64,000 bases of DNA from Fibrobacter sp. UWH6 (GTDB taxonomy: Bacteria > Fibrobacterota > Fibrobacteria > Fibrobacterales > Fibrobacteraceae), in NCBI RefSeq assembly GCF_900142465.1, contig NZ_FRAX01000005.1, positions 174,783-238,782 of the forward strand, in the 5' to 3' direction. Shown here piece by piece: positions 36,032 to 44,896 of this stretch. The number at the start of each line of letters is the position of its first letter. Positions within the stretch are counted from its first letter, which is position 1. The notes under the pieces are model-generated. The model was not told the origin of the DNA. It saw only the letters and a list, made by a program, of their open reading frames with translations, and ran no database searches. The position numbers were made by a program, and so were the translations under genes.

Positions 36032-37234
36032 TCAAAATTTTTCCACGGGAACAACCTTAATAACATACCCGTTCTTTTCAATGACCCGTTCATCATTCCA
36101 TGTTACGATAGTAAGGTTATCGCACTTCAGTTCGCCAGCGCATTCCACAAGGCTACCCACCTCTCGCTTTTCTGTTTTTTCGTTCGACATCTCGTAACAA
36201 ACTTGAATTAGCTGCTTTACCTTGTTACCTTCACGAACTACAAAATCCGTTTCCTTGTCATTGCGGGAATGGTAGTAGAACAAGGATTTTTCGGTATCGT
36301 ACCCACGACGAAGCAATTCAATAAAGACTTGATTTTCCAGAAGTTTTCCCAGATTTTCGCTAAGACTAAACGCCCTCGACGAAACAAAGCCATTGTCAAC
36401 CACATAGACCTTGCGCGGAGCCTTTTTCATCAGTTTCAATTTGTTGTTGTATCTATCCAGATAATAGAACAGGAATGGCTCATGCAAATAGTCCATGAAC
36501 TTTTTTGTCGTGGCAACACTGGAAAGGCCAAGGTCATCCGCCACATCGTTGTAGCTAAATGTTCCCGTAAAATTTGCAAGAAGGAATGTAGCCACATTGT
36601 TCAGGTCCGTAACATTTCGGATCTTGTGCCTGCGAACCACATCCTTGTACACAATGGAATCGAATAGTGTCTGCAAGTATGTTTGCGTTATGGCCCGATG
36701 CGACACCGTTTCTGGATAACCCCCGTTTTTAAGATAATCGTCCTTGGTCAATTCCCGATTAAACGCGTTCGTTTCAAACAAACTAAAAGGCAGCATCTTG
36801 ATTTCAAGATATCGCCCCGTAAGCACGGTTGCCATTTCTCCCGAAAGCATGTTGGCGTTACTACCTGTTATAACCAGGTTGTACCCACGACGAAAAAGCT
36901 TGCCGACCCAAACATCCCAGCCACTTACGTTCTGGACTTCGTCAAGCAAAAGGTACTGAAAATTCGGGTACACCTCGTTCAGCAGCATTTCCGCCTGTTC
37001 CTCGTTCCAGCCTTTTAGCAATTCATTGTCATCGAAATTCAGGTAAGCAAAATTCTTCCCGCGCAGCATCAAAATAGCCTGGGTAGATTTTCCCACGCGA
37101 CGAGGCCCCGTTAACAACTTTATGTTCGGGCTCTGGAGCAAGGCATCAAAATCATACACTGTTTGACGTGTAAGGTAAGGCTCCGCCAAAAGGCGGTCCC
37201 GTTCTTTTCGCTGATTGAGCATGGCACTTTTCAT
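36032..37234 (-). CDS. AAA ATPase with DUF4143-type C-terminus
   Basis: A 400-residue protein of the AAA_14/DUF4143 group, common in anaerobes. Walker A is GPRRVGKSTQAI near residue 42 and the Walker B-like block is LLLDEVQNVSGW. The C-terminal region ends with a nuclease-like core (SRNDKETDFVVREGNKVKQL) of the DUF4143 type. The function is not established; such genes are frequent in accessory islands. It lies between the DGR reverse transcriptase and target 1, on the same strand as both. Two more members are at 47093 and 55768. Confidence 0.75.
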   Translation of the reverse strand: MKSAMLNQRKERDRLLAEPYLTRQTVYDFDALLQSPNIKLLTGPRRVGKSTQAILMLRGKNFAYLNFDDNELLKGWNEEQAEMLLNEVYPNFQYLLLDEVQNVSGWDVWVGKLFRRGYNLVITGSNANMLSGEMATVLTGRYLEIKMLPFSLFETNAFNRELTKDDYLKNGGYPETVSHRAITQTYLQTLFDSIVYKDVVRRHKIRNVTDLNNVATFLLANFTGTFSYNDVADDLGLSSVATTKKFMDYLHEPFLFYYLDRYNNKLKLMKKAPRKVYVVDNGFVSSRAFSLSENLGKLLENQVFIELLRRGYDTEKSLFYYHSRNDKETDFVVREGNKVKQLIQVCYEMSNEKTEKREVGSLVECAGELKCDNLTIVTWNDERVIEKNGYVIKVVPVEKF

Positions 37235-37445
37235 GCCTTAAAAATAGCATTTTTAGTCAACAAAACAACCATATTGAACAAAAAAGGTTAATTTTTATTC
37301 AATACAGCAAGCAAATTGAATAAAATGAATCTTTCTATGAAAGGCTGAGCACGGTATTTAAACTCGCCAAAAGTCATCAAAAAACAGAGATTTGGCAAAG
37401 TATAACGGAGTCTTTATAAAAATTTCCCTACTTCTTCAAGAATTT

Positions 37446-38510
37446 TCATTGGGCATAATTCCTCCAAATCAAAATATTGGCATCATAGTGACTCATATAG
37501 CCATGGTAACTTTGCAATCGTGCAGCCTGGCAAAGCAAATCTGCAGAAGGCTTTGCAACACATTCCCTGAAGTTTCTAACAATACGCCGCCCAGGATAAA
37601 CCCGCCACGGCAAGATATACACCCCCAAAAATGCAAAGCCGTTCTGCACTGGTTGAAGATACACCTTTTTCGGATGCAAGTTCAGCGCTAGCTGCGAGGC
37701 AACAAAATCCCGGATTTGGTCAACAGCATCCAGCAACACACGTTTGTCGCGATGCACCAGCACCATGTCATCCACATAGCGACCATAGCATCTAATTTTC
37801 AAGATTCGTTTTACGAACTGGTCCAAGGGATTCAAGTAAATATTGCCAAATAACTGCGATGTCAGATTCCCGATAGGAAGTCCCTGATTTTCCGGCAGTC
37901 CCATCAACGACTTATTGGCGGGCAAGTCGTTCCATGCGCTGCGGGGGCTACGAAACCGGGCGTTCTTCAGCGGATCATTATACACGAAAATCCTGATCAA
38001 GAATGTACACAGATCCTTATCGGGAACTCCACGCCACTTTACCTTACGCAACCCTTCAATACACAAACCATAAAGAATGTCGCGATTAATGCCCATGAAG
38101 AACCCGCTTATATCCAAGCGCAAAACCCAGCACTCTTGGCTAAAATTTTTGCTTTCTGAACTAACAAAAGCCTTGGCTCGTTTTATACCAAAGTCGGTAC
38201 CCTTGCCCACACGGCAGCTGTAGCAATCGAAAATAAACTGCCGGTCGAATATGGGGTAAATCCAGTTGTATAGCAGATGATGTACCACGCGATCGCGAAA
38301 ATTGGCGGCGATGATTTCACGCTTTACTGGCTTTTCGTTAATGAAGCAGATACTGGGCAAAGGAACATAGGTCCTATTTTGCAGTTCGTATGCCAATGCA
38401 AGCAGATTACTTTCCAGGTTCCGTTCAAAGTCAAGCTGATTCTGGGTATTGCGCTTGTGCTTGCGGGCCTCGCGATAGGCAATGTAGAGTTCACCAAGCA
38501 AGCTGTTCAT
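37446..38510 (-). CDS. DGR-type reverse transcriptase
   Basis: A 354-residue reverse transcriptase. Motif A is LRLDISGFF. Motif B is GLPIGNLTSQLFGNIYL, with the SQ pair characteristic of diversity-generating retroelements. Motif C is YGRYVDDMVLVH, motif D contains NLHPKKVYLQP and motif E GFAFLGVY. There is no maturase, endonuclease or retron-type domain. In known DGRs this enzyme with Avd copies the template RNA and misincorporates opposite adenine. The start lies 12 bases after the template repeat, the standard DGR arrangement. The matching template and targets confirm the class. Confidence 0.95.
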   Translation of the reverse strand: MNSLLGELYIAYREARKHKRNTQNQLDFERNLESNLLALAYELQNRTYVPLPSICFINEKPVKREIIAANFRDRVVHHLLYNWIYPIFDRQFIFDCYSCRVGKGTDFGIKRAKAFVSSESKNFSQECWVLRLDISGFFMGINRDILYGLCIEGLRKVKWRGVPDKDLCTFLIRIFVYNDPLKNARFRSPRSAWNDLPANKSLMGLPENQGLPIGNLTSQLFGNIYLNPLDQFVKRILKIRCYGRYVDDMVLVHRDKRVLLDAVDQIRDFVASQLALNLHPKKVYLQPVQNGFAFLGVYILPWRVYPGRRIVRNFRECVAKPSADLLCQAARLQSYHGYMSHYDANILIWRNYAQ

Positions 38511-38521
38511 GTAAATTCTTC

Positions 38522-38727
38522 AGAGTTCTGGAGACAACGAACGGAGTTACCGTTGTTCTTATTGTTGTTGTTCATGTTGGCATTCTCGTTGTTGTAGTTC
38601 AAGTTCATGTTATAGGCGTTGTTGCTATTGTTCTCGCTAGCAGACCAGAAGTTGGCGTTGTTGCCGGCATTGTTGAAATTGCCATTGTTGTTTCTGTTGC
38701 CTGCAGGGAGCGCGGAGAAGCCGTAGG
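38522..38727 (-). repeat. DGR template repeat (TR)
   Basis: A 206-base segment between the Avd-like gene and the reverse transcriptase, homologous to the 3' ends of both FISUMP lipoprotein genes. Read in the target frame it is full of AAC codons (such as NRNNNGNFNNAGNNANF), so every Asn can be diversified by adenine mutagenesis. It starts after an unrelated sequence and ends 12 bases before the reverse transcriptase ATG. Confidence 0.94.
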
Positions 38728-38756
38728 CCCTACATGAATTTGATGGGCAGCCGCTA

Positions 38757-39578
38757 TTAAACACGGCATGGAGTGCCTTGCGGCAGGCCATCGCCATGGG
38801 TTTGTCTACTCCTCTGCATCGCAGGCGAGAGCGGGCTGCTGAACTCTGAAAGGTTTTCTCCCACGGTGTCATTACCGCAAGACTCTAACCGTAAAAGATT
38901 CAATATGGTTTCAATTTTTGCATTTACGAAAATCCACTGGTTGTTCGCGATTTGTTTAAGGTCCTGTAATATGCGAAGCTGGATCCTTGCACGCACCAGT
39001 ATTTGCATGGCACGATCAAAGTCGAACTTGGCAAAACCCTGCATGGCAAGCTGCATCATCTCCAGAAGTTCCATGGAGTCGTTGCGCAGCCTATCGCCAA
39101 GGCCGAACTTGTAATTCTTGTAGAACTTACCCGTACGCCTGCATATATCCAAGGTATAGTCGTACATTTCGCGATAGGCAAGCATCATGTTTCGTGGGTT
39201 TACATTGGAATGAGATTCCTGTTTTTTTGAAGCGGGCGAAGTCTTTGGCACCGCCCCAAGCACAGACTTTTTCCAATCGTCAAAGTTCTCTAATACGGGT
39301 AACCCAGTAATTACTACATGATTCTCATCAATAACCTTGTAACTGTACTTGCCATCGCATTCCTCCTGGATTTTAGCAAGCAATGTATCAGGGAATCCGA
39401 GATACACCATTTCGGCCGAGATGTTCTTGAAAAATCGGGCATTGATTTTAAACGGTCGGAACAACTTACTGAACAGAAATGAAGATCGTTCCCAGGCCTG
39501 CCAGAATTTACTATCGCGAACTAAATGGATTTCACACCGGTTTTGCGACTCTATGCTATAAATTTTTTCAATTTTCAT
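38757..39578 (-). CDS. DGR accessory variability determinant (Avd-like) with extra N-terminal domain
   Basis: A 273-residue protein. The C-terminal part (about 125-230; LAYREMYDYTLDICRRTGKF through FVNAKIETILNLL) has the basic four-helix-bundle pattern of Avd, which forms a pentamer that binds the DGR reverse transcriptase and template RNA. The N-terminal 115 residues (EIHLVRDSKFWQAWERSSFL, EMVYLGFPDTLLAKIQEE) are an additional alpha/beta domain. It reminds me of the MutS-domain-I-like accessory proteins reported with some DGRs, a recollection I could not check. The gene lies directly upstream of the template repeat. Confidence 0.75.
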   Translation of the reverse strand: MKIEKIYSIESQNRCEIHLVRDSKFWQAWERSSFLFSKLFRPFKINARFFKNISAEMVYLGFPDTLLAKIQEECDGKYSYKVIDENHVVITGLPVLENFDDWKKSVLGAVPKTSPASKKQESHSNVNPRNMMLAYREMYDYTLDICRRTGKFYKNYKFGLGDRLRNDSMELLEMMQLAMQGFAKFDFDRAMQILVRARIQLRILQDLKQIANNQWIFVNAKIETILNLLRLESCGNDTVGENLSEFSSPLSPAMQRSRQTHGDGLPQGTPCRV

Positions 39579-39651
39579 TCCACATTCACCTTTTTTTTTA
39601 CACAAGCAAATATAGATTACACAAGTGTCATATTTTGACATAGGTTACTTT

Positions 39652-39685
39652 TCCAAAAAAAATCGACCCGCCCTTTTGGGGCGGG
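39652..39685 (-). terminator. Terminator between DGR target 2 and Avd gene
   Basis: On the minus strand CCCGCCC and GGGCGGG pair around CAAAA and are followed by TCGA and a T-run. It separates target expression from avd-TR-RT. A second hairpin (GGTCCG with CGGACC) lies at about 39708-39748. Confidence 0.7.
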
Positions 39686-39829
39686 GATGATTTTTTTCCG
39701 GCTTCGCCGGGTCCGTTCCCTTTGGGCTTCGCCCTTTTGGATCGGACCTACGCGCCTGCTTTGTCCACAGAGTGGATAACAGCGACTAAAGAACTGAAGT
39801 TCGAAGTCTCGCTGTATAGCTGGCGCGTG

Positions 39830-39852
39830 CTAGTGGTGCTACGCACCTCTAG
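39830..39852. other. Cruciform-forming palindrome next to VR2
   Basis: CTAG-T-GGTGC, loop TAC, GCACC-T-CTAG: nine pairs and one T-T mismatch, overlapping the target 2 stop codon and ending two bases from VR2. In the Bordetella phage DGR a hairpin just downstream of the variable repeat promotes homing; this could be its counterpart. Confidence 0.6.
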
Positions 39853-42437
39853 TTAGAGTTCTGGAGACAACGAACGGAGTAACCGGCGTACTTACTGCGG
39901 CTGTCCATGTTGGCACTCCCGCGGCGGTAGAGCAAGTTCATGTAATAGGCGTAGTTGCTATCGTTCTCGCTAGCAGACCAGAAGAGGGCGTAGTAGCCGG
40001 CATTGTAGAAAATGCCATCGTCGTATCTGTCGCCTGCAGGGAGCGCGGAGAAGCCGTAGGTATCCGTTCCGTTGCCATTGCCGGACCAGCCACTGCCCGA
40101 CTTAAGAGCCTTACCAGCAGCGCTGGAACCACCAACAGCCTTGAACAATGTTTGCCATTCGTCGTATGTTGGCAAATGCCAGCCGCTGGGACACACACCC
40201 TGCACAATAGCCGGCAGAGTACAAGTCTTGCCGAAGCCGCAAGTCTGAGGATTATCAGCATCATTTGCCAAGGCAACAGAGTCAATGGCTGCAGCCCAGG
40301 TGTAAAGGCGACCGGTTACATCGCAATTCTCTGCCTTATTATCATAGCACCAGGACTTACCCTTCAGGCTCGGCATTTTTGTAGAATCGGCATAGTTCAG
40401 GTTCTCGGCCATCCACACCTGATCGCCGATCTTTACGGTCTTATAGGTCTTATTGTCGCGTTTATCAGTCATGGTGCCGTAGGTGATTTCCGGATTCAGA
40501 CGAGCTTCCTTTGGCACATCAAAAGTCCAGTCTCCCATCAGGCTTACCCAGCCCTTGCTAGAGCAGTAGTACTTGTTGGTTGCAGTCTCCTTGCCGTTCA
40601 TGGTCTTGCCCACTTCGGCACTGGTGCACTTTTCGCCATAGGTGTCGTAGTCTATTTCTGCAGCCACCTGCCAGTTGCTGTTCTTGCACACGTAGTAAGT
40701 TTCGCCGCTCTTGCCGATTTCGCCGGTGCGGTTGGTGGTGCAGCCCATTAGGCCCAGGCTCACATCATTTGCATTCGTAGCCACCCACTGATCCAGGGCC
40801 TCGTCGTACTTGTACTGCACATCGGTGGAGTCCCCCTTCTTGATATCACCATCGCTACCTTCTACCCAACCCTGGGTATCAACGGTAATGTTGTTGGTGG
40901 ATTCCCACTTGCGGTTCTTGCAAATGTACCAGGTTCCATTCACCTTGCCCGTATTCAAAGAAATGTCGGCTTCGCGAGTTTCGGTGCAACCGCCAAGGGC
41001 GGCTTCAACCGTGGAGGCGTTTCTCCAAGCATTTTTAGCGCCGTCGTAAACATAGTTCACGGACTTGGTTACGCTTCCCTGCTTGATTTCGCCATCTTCG
41101 CCGGCAGCCCACTGGTAAGTGTCCTTTTCAATGTCGCTAGCTTCTACCCAACCCTCGCCATTACAGATATAGCGGGTTTTAGTACCATAGGCTTCAACAA
41201 GTTCATTGGTGGTTGCGGCAACCACGCCCTTGCTATCGGCTTCGCAAGCCTCAAGGCCATAATTTGCATACCAGAAATTGCGCACATACTTTTCAAAGTC
41301 CGGAGCCGAACCCAACCCCCAGCTATTGATGTTGGAACGAATCGAAGATAGCTTGCCATTCAAGTCTTGTTCGTTAGCCCAGTCCGCAATCTTTGCCTTA
41401 GTGGAAGCGTCATTCCATTCGCCATCCTTCTCGATGTCGGTTGCGAACTTTGTCAAAAGTTCCGTGAGTTCCGCTTCGCTGCGATTACCCTGCATCAAAA
41501 TGCTGAAGGCCAAAAGGGCGGCATTACCCTCGCCCTTGCTAAAGATGTTCAGGTCTTCGGAGTTCGCAAAATCGCCCTGGATACCAAAGGCGTTGAAGAT
41601 TTCTGCTTCGGCCTGTTTCTTGGCAGCAGGAACATTCACGCCGGTGCCCACCAGGTAAAGGGCGCGTTCATATTCAAGGTGAGTCAGCAAGTTGATGTTC
41701 ACCTTTTCGCGGTCGCTAAGGTCTGTAAGTGCGTTCAAGGTAATGGTACCGCCAGACTTTTTACCGCTGACTTCATTGCGGTAGTAGCCGCTGGCTTCGA
41801 GCAATGCATACTGGCTAGCCAAGGTAACGCTAGATACTCCGAACTCACCGTTGTCGCTGGTAATCTTGCCCGTAAAGCTCTTGCCGGTCTGTGCGTAGGT
41901 TTCGCCATCCAGTTCATAAAGCTTAACCGCCGAACCCGTCACAAACGGTCCCTTTTGGCTAACGCCTGCAATGGACTTATCCTTCACCTTCACAACATCA
42001 GGCTGTTCGTAGGCCGTGGAATCCTGCTCATACTTGAAACTGCTACTGGACATCGGGTCGTCCTTCTTGCTACTGGAAGAGCCTGGCTTGACAGAAGAAG
42101 AGGAACTAGGCTTGACAGATGAAGAAGAGTCTATTTTGTCAGATGAAGAGGAACTAGGCTTGACACTCGACGAGGAATCGTCGCCGTCCGTTTCGTCATC
42201 GGAAATCCATTTGCCGTCTTCGCAGATGTAGGCGGTCTTTTCATCCTTCACGTAGGCGGTAGCGCCCTCCCGCTTGTCGCTGCAAACAGGCAAGTCATCG
42301 AAAGTCGCAACAACCAAATCGGCCTCAGAAACGGAACCATTTGCAGAGGTCCCGGAATTGGACTCGCCGTCACCGCAGGCCCAAAAGGCCAACGGGGCAC
42401 AAAGCAGCGGAAGCATCAGCGAAATCTTTTTACGCAT
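39849..42437 (-). CDS. Large FISUMP-domain lipoprotein, DGR target 2
   Basis: An 862-residue lipoprotein (signal peptide, lipobox ending FWAC, AGGAG before the ATG). After a Ser-rich linker comes a region with GPFVTGSAVKLYEL and ITSDNGEFGVSSVTL (about 165-400). Several repeats with YYVCKNSNW-type cores and conserved Cys pairs follow (about 400-660). The C-terminal FISUMP domain has TVKIGDQVWMAENLNY and FSALPAG. Its last 68 residues are VR2, which differs from the template repeat only at coding-strand adenines, so this is the recently diversified target. Probably a surface adhesin; ligand unknown. Confidence 0.9.
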   Translation of the reverse strand: MRKKISLMLPLLCAPLAFWACGDGESNSGTSANGSVSEADLVVATFDDLPVCSDKREGATAYVKDEKTAYICEDGKWISDDETDGDDSSSSVKPSSSSSDKIDSSSSVKPSSSSSVKPGSSSSKKDDPMSSSSFKYEQDSTAYEQPDVVKVKDKSIAGVSQKGPFVTGSAVKLYELDGETYAQTGKSFTGKITSDNGEFGVSSVTLASQYALLEASGYYRNEVSGKKSGGTITLNALTDLSDREKVNINLLTHLEYERALYLVGTGVNVPAAKKQAEAEIFNAFGIQGDFANSEDLNIFSKGEGNAALLAFSILMQGNRSEAELTELLTKFATDIEKDGEWNDASTKAKIADWANEQDLNGKLSSIRSNINSWGLGSAPDFEKYVRNFWYANYGLEACEADSKGVVAATTNELVEAYGTKTRYICNGEGWVEASDIEKDTYQWAAGEDGEIKQGSVTKSVNYVYDGAKNAWRNASTVEAALGGCTETREADISLNTGKVNGTWYICKNRKWESTNNITVDTQGWVEGSDGDIKKGDSTDVQYKYDEALDQWVATNANDVSLGLMGCTTNRTGEIGKSGETYYVCKNSNWQVAAEIDYDTYGEKCTSAEVGKTMNGKETATNKYYCSSKGWVSLMGDWTFDVPKEARLNPEITYGTMTDKRDNKTYKTVKIGDQVWMAENLNYADSTKMPSLKGKSWCYDNKAENCDVTGRLYTWAAAIDSVALANDADNPQTCGFGKTCTLPAIVQGVCPSGWHLPTYDEWQTLFKAVGGSSAAGKALKSGSGWSGNGNGTDTYGFSALPAGDRYDDGIFYNAGYYALFWSASENDSNYAYYMNLLYRRGSANMDSRSKYAGYSVRCLQNSN
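39855..40060 (-). repeat. DGR variable repeat 2 (VR2)
   Basis: 206 bases with no gap relative to the template repeat. I count about 30 differences, every one at a T of the plus strand, that is an A of the coding strand. The flanking positions with C, G and T are all unchanged. This is the mutational mark of an active or recently active DGR. Confidence 0.95.
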
Positions 42438-42529
42438 ATAAAACTCCTAGGGTAAAATGGAGGTTGTCTATAAATAGGAATATACGTTTTTTTATAGATG
42501 AGTGCAACAGATAAGTGCTAACTCAGCCC

Positions 42530-42622
42530 TTACAAGCGGGCAATGCTCGCAGCAAATTCAACAAAATCGCTTAGGTTATTCTTGACAATGGAGTAAATTA
42601 TTTTGTTGTCAATAATTTCCAT
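42530..42622 (-). pseudogene. C-terminal remnant of a HepT-like toxin
   Basis: A 30-residue frame starting with ATG inside the end of the nucleotidyltransferase gene. Its sequence IIDNKIIYSIVKNNLSDFVE resembles the end of DUF86/HepT toxins (IDxxIVWxIIxxxLPEFKE). The catalytic HEPN part is absent. The usual partner of a MNT antitoxin therefore appears deleted to a stub. The assignment is from memory of the family. Confidence 0.4.
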
Positions 42623-43019
42623 TGACAAACCTCTTTATTTTTTCTGCACGGCAAGCACGGATAATCGGCAAAAAATCCTCGTAAAAATAGAGGGCCTTCA
42701 TAAGGTACTTGTGGAATACCGTATGGTCAAACTTGATGCGTTCACCGGTGGTCATCACCTGATGCAAAAATACACCCTCGGCCTTGGACAAATCTGAAAT
42801 GTCGATTTCTCGACCGCAAAGAAGACTCAATTCCACCTGCATTGTCGCAAGCGAATCAAAATCCAGGCTTTCCTTTGAATGGACCACAAGGTCAATATCG
42901 CTATACTCGTTGAAATTACCTTTCGCAAAGGAGCCATAAAGGATTACCGCATCAATGGAATCCTGATGCGCAAAATAGTCCTGCAACTTGGACTTGATTA
43001 TGTCCTTTTGTATCTGCAC
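42609..43019 (-). CDS. MNT-type nucleotidyltransferase, orphan antitoxin-like
   Basis: A 136-residue minimal nucleotidyltransferase with the polymerase-beta motif LYGSFAKGNFNEYSDIDLVV (GSxxxG...DxD). In type VII systems such MntA proteins neutralise HepT by adenylating it. Here the downstream HepT-like gene is reduced to about 30 codons, so this looks like an orphan antitoxin. It lies between DGR target 2 and the trpCF gene on the opposite strand from trpCF. An independent enzymatic role remains possible. Confidence 0.75.
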   Translation of the reverse strand: MQIQKDIIKSKLQDYFAHQDSIDAVILYGSFAKGNFNEYSDIDLVVHSKESLDFDSLATMQVELSLLCGREIDISDLSKAEGVFLHQVMTTGERIKFDHTVFHKYLMKALYFYEDFLPIIRACRAEKIKRFVNGNY

Positions 43020-43100
43020 AGCTAGAATATAACTATTTCAACAAAACAACGCAAGCCGATTTCCCAACGCAATTTTTCATTTATCTTTTTTTCTAAATTT

Positions 43101-43179
43101 TGCAGGTAAAATTTCAAGCCCCGCGCCCAGCACTTCGAGCATCAAACCTCGTACCTGGAGCCTCGAACCTGGAACCTAT
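43101..43179. repeat. Variable short repeats before trpCF
   Basis: Units CCTCGTACCTGGAG, CCTCGAACCTGGAACC and related short words are repeated directly before the trpCF start. They look like one half of the inverted-repeat clusters seen in the other operon gaps. No Trp-rich leader frame is visible here. Confidence 0.5.
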
Positions 43180-43181
43180 AA

Positions 43182-44792
43182 ATGAGCGAAGATATTTTAA
43201 AGAAGATTGTTGACAAGAGACGTGCAGACATTGAACGCCTTGGTCTCACCTTTGGCTTTGACATTCCTGAAAAGCGTACCGTGGGCCGCTGCGAATTCCT
43301 CGGCCGTCCGGGACCTATTCTCGAGGTCAAGCGAGCTTCGCCCTCCAAGGGGGACATTGCCCCGGACTTGGTTCCTGCGGATTTGGCACGCACCTACGCC
43401 GCCGCCGGCGCACAGGCAATTTCTGTGCTTACGGAAACCAACTACTTCAAGGGAACTTTGGCAGACCTGATTGCGGTGGCCAAGGCCGTGGATAATGGAG
43501 ATGGCACCAAGAAGTGCGCCGTGCTCCGTAAGGACTTCTTGCTGTTCGAAGATGAAATCGACATCGCCTACCGCTGCGGTGCCGACGCGGTTCTCTTGAT
43601 TGCCCGCATCCTGGATGACGAACAGCTTTTGAAGATGGCTCGCCGTGCCCAAAGTTTCGAGATGCAGGCCTTCGTGGAAGTCCGTGAACCGGATGATTTG
43701 AGAAAGTTGAACTTGGTGCTGGAAGCCTTGGGCGAAAGCGTAGAAAAGACCATCGTCGCAGGCGTAAACAGCCGAGACTTGGCAACCTTCCACATCGACC
43801 CCATGGTTCCTGCGGCTATCCGCAACAAGTTGCCGGCAAAGGCCGTCTTTGAAAGCGGCGTACACACTCCTGCCGATGCCGCATTCGCCCGCAGTCTGGG
43901 CTTCAAGGGAATTCTCGTTGGCGAAGCCGTGGCAAAGAACCCGCCGCTGGCCGCCAAGCTGGTTGCCGCATTTGGCACCGCAGAAGATAACCGCCGCGGT
44001 GACTTCTGGAAAACCTTTGCAGAACGCCGTGACGCCAAACGCGCCGCCTACGCCGCAGCTATGGCAGACGCAGGTATGGAAAGCGCCGCCGCAGAAAGTG
44101 CTGCCCACAAGATTCCCATGGTCAAGATTTGCGGCATCACCCGCGAAGAAGACGGTTTTGCCGCCGCCGAAATGGGCGCCGACATGCTGGGCTTTGTTTT
44201 CAGCAATACCAAGCGTCTCACCAACGAAACCTTCGTTCGTAACTTTACCCAACTGCTCCGTAACGAATACGCCGCAGAAGGCCGCACCTGCCCCCTGTTT
44301 ATCGGCGTCATTACCGAGACCACCACAGAAGAAGGCAAAACAGCCATTAAGCTTGCCGCCGAAGGCATTCTGGACGCAGTGCAGTTCCACGGATTTGCAG
44401 CACCCGCATTTGACGCAATTCCCGCAGAAGGTGCAAGCGCCGCCCAATCTCCAGCCCTCCCCTGCTACAACGCCCTTCGCATCGGTTCCGCAGAAGACTT
44501 CGAAAACTTCGCCGCCATCCGCAAGCACGGCGAACCCCGCGTTCTTCTGGACGCCAAGGTAGAAGGCATCCCCGGCGGATCCGGCCAGCGCATTCCTGAA
44601 GAACTGCTTCGCGAAAAAGCAGGCGAAACACCCTTCTGGCTCGCCGGCGGCATCACTCCCGAGAACATCGGCGACATTTGCGCAAAGTTCTCCCCGGAAC
44701 TTATCGATGTTTCCAGCGGCGTAGAAGACGCACCAGGCATCAAGAACGCAGAAAAGATGATGCAGCTGTTCGAAGCAATCAACAGCTTGTAA
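43182..44792 (+). CDS. trpCF: Indole-3-glycerol phosphate synthase / phosphoribosylanthranilate isomerase
   Basis: A 536-residue fusion carrying two consecutive steps of tryptophan synthesis. Residues 1-265 are TrpC (ILEVKRASPSKGDIAP, ISVLTETNYFKG, LLIARILDD, VGEAVAKN). After a linker of about 45 residues, TrpF follows from about 308 (MVKICGITREEDGFAAAEMG, GFVFSNTKR, LLDAKVEGIPGGSGQ, FWLAGGITPENI). Enterobacteria have the same fusion. It stands alone, with accessory islands on both sides, and has no attenuator of its own, unlike trpE and trpB. Its promoter must lie in the repeat-rich 160 bases upstream. Confidence 0.95.
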   Translation: MSEDILKKIVDKRRADIERLGLTFGFDIPEKRTVGRCEFLGRPGPILEVKRASPSKGDIAPDLVPADLARTYAAAGAQAISVLTETNYFKGTLADLIAVAKAVDNGDGTKKCAVLRKDFLLFEDEIDIAYRCGADAVLLIARILDDEQLLKMARRAQSFEMQAFVEVREPDDLRKLNLVLEALGESVEKTIVAGVNSRDLATFHIDPMVPAAIRNKLPAKAVFESGVHTPADAAFARSLGFKGILVGEAVAKNPPLAAKLVAAFGTAEDNRRGDFWKTFAERRDAKRAAYAAAMADAGMESAAAESAAHKIPMVKICGITREEDGFAAAEMGADMLGFVFSNTKRLTNETFVRNFTQLLRNEYAAEGRTCPLFIGVITETTTEEGKTAIKLAAEGILDAVQFHGFAAPAFDAIPAEGASAAQSPALPCYNALRIGSAEDFENFAAIRKHGEPRVLLDAKVEGIPGGSGQRIPEELLREKAGETPFWLAGGITPENIGDICAKFSPELIDVSSGVEDAPGIKNAEKMMQLFEAINSL

Positions 44793-44820
44793 GAATTCTC
44801 AATAAGCATTCAAAAAATTC

Positions 44821-44857
44821 AAACTCCAGAAATCACAACTCCGGAGTTTTCTCATTT
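44821..44857 (+). terminator. Terminator after trpCF
   Basis: AAACTCC and GGAGTTT pair around a 15-base loop and are followed by T-rich sequence. Confidence 0.65.
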
Positions 44858-44896
44858 TTCTAACGCATGTTAATCCGCACTGCCGTATTTTGAAAA

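Noticed and set aside
38507..38872. A 121-codon Asn-rich minus-strand frame
   Set aside because: It covers the template repeat; the Asn runs are template adenines of the DGR, not a protein of its own.
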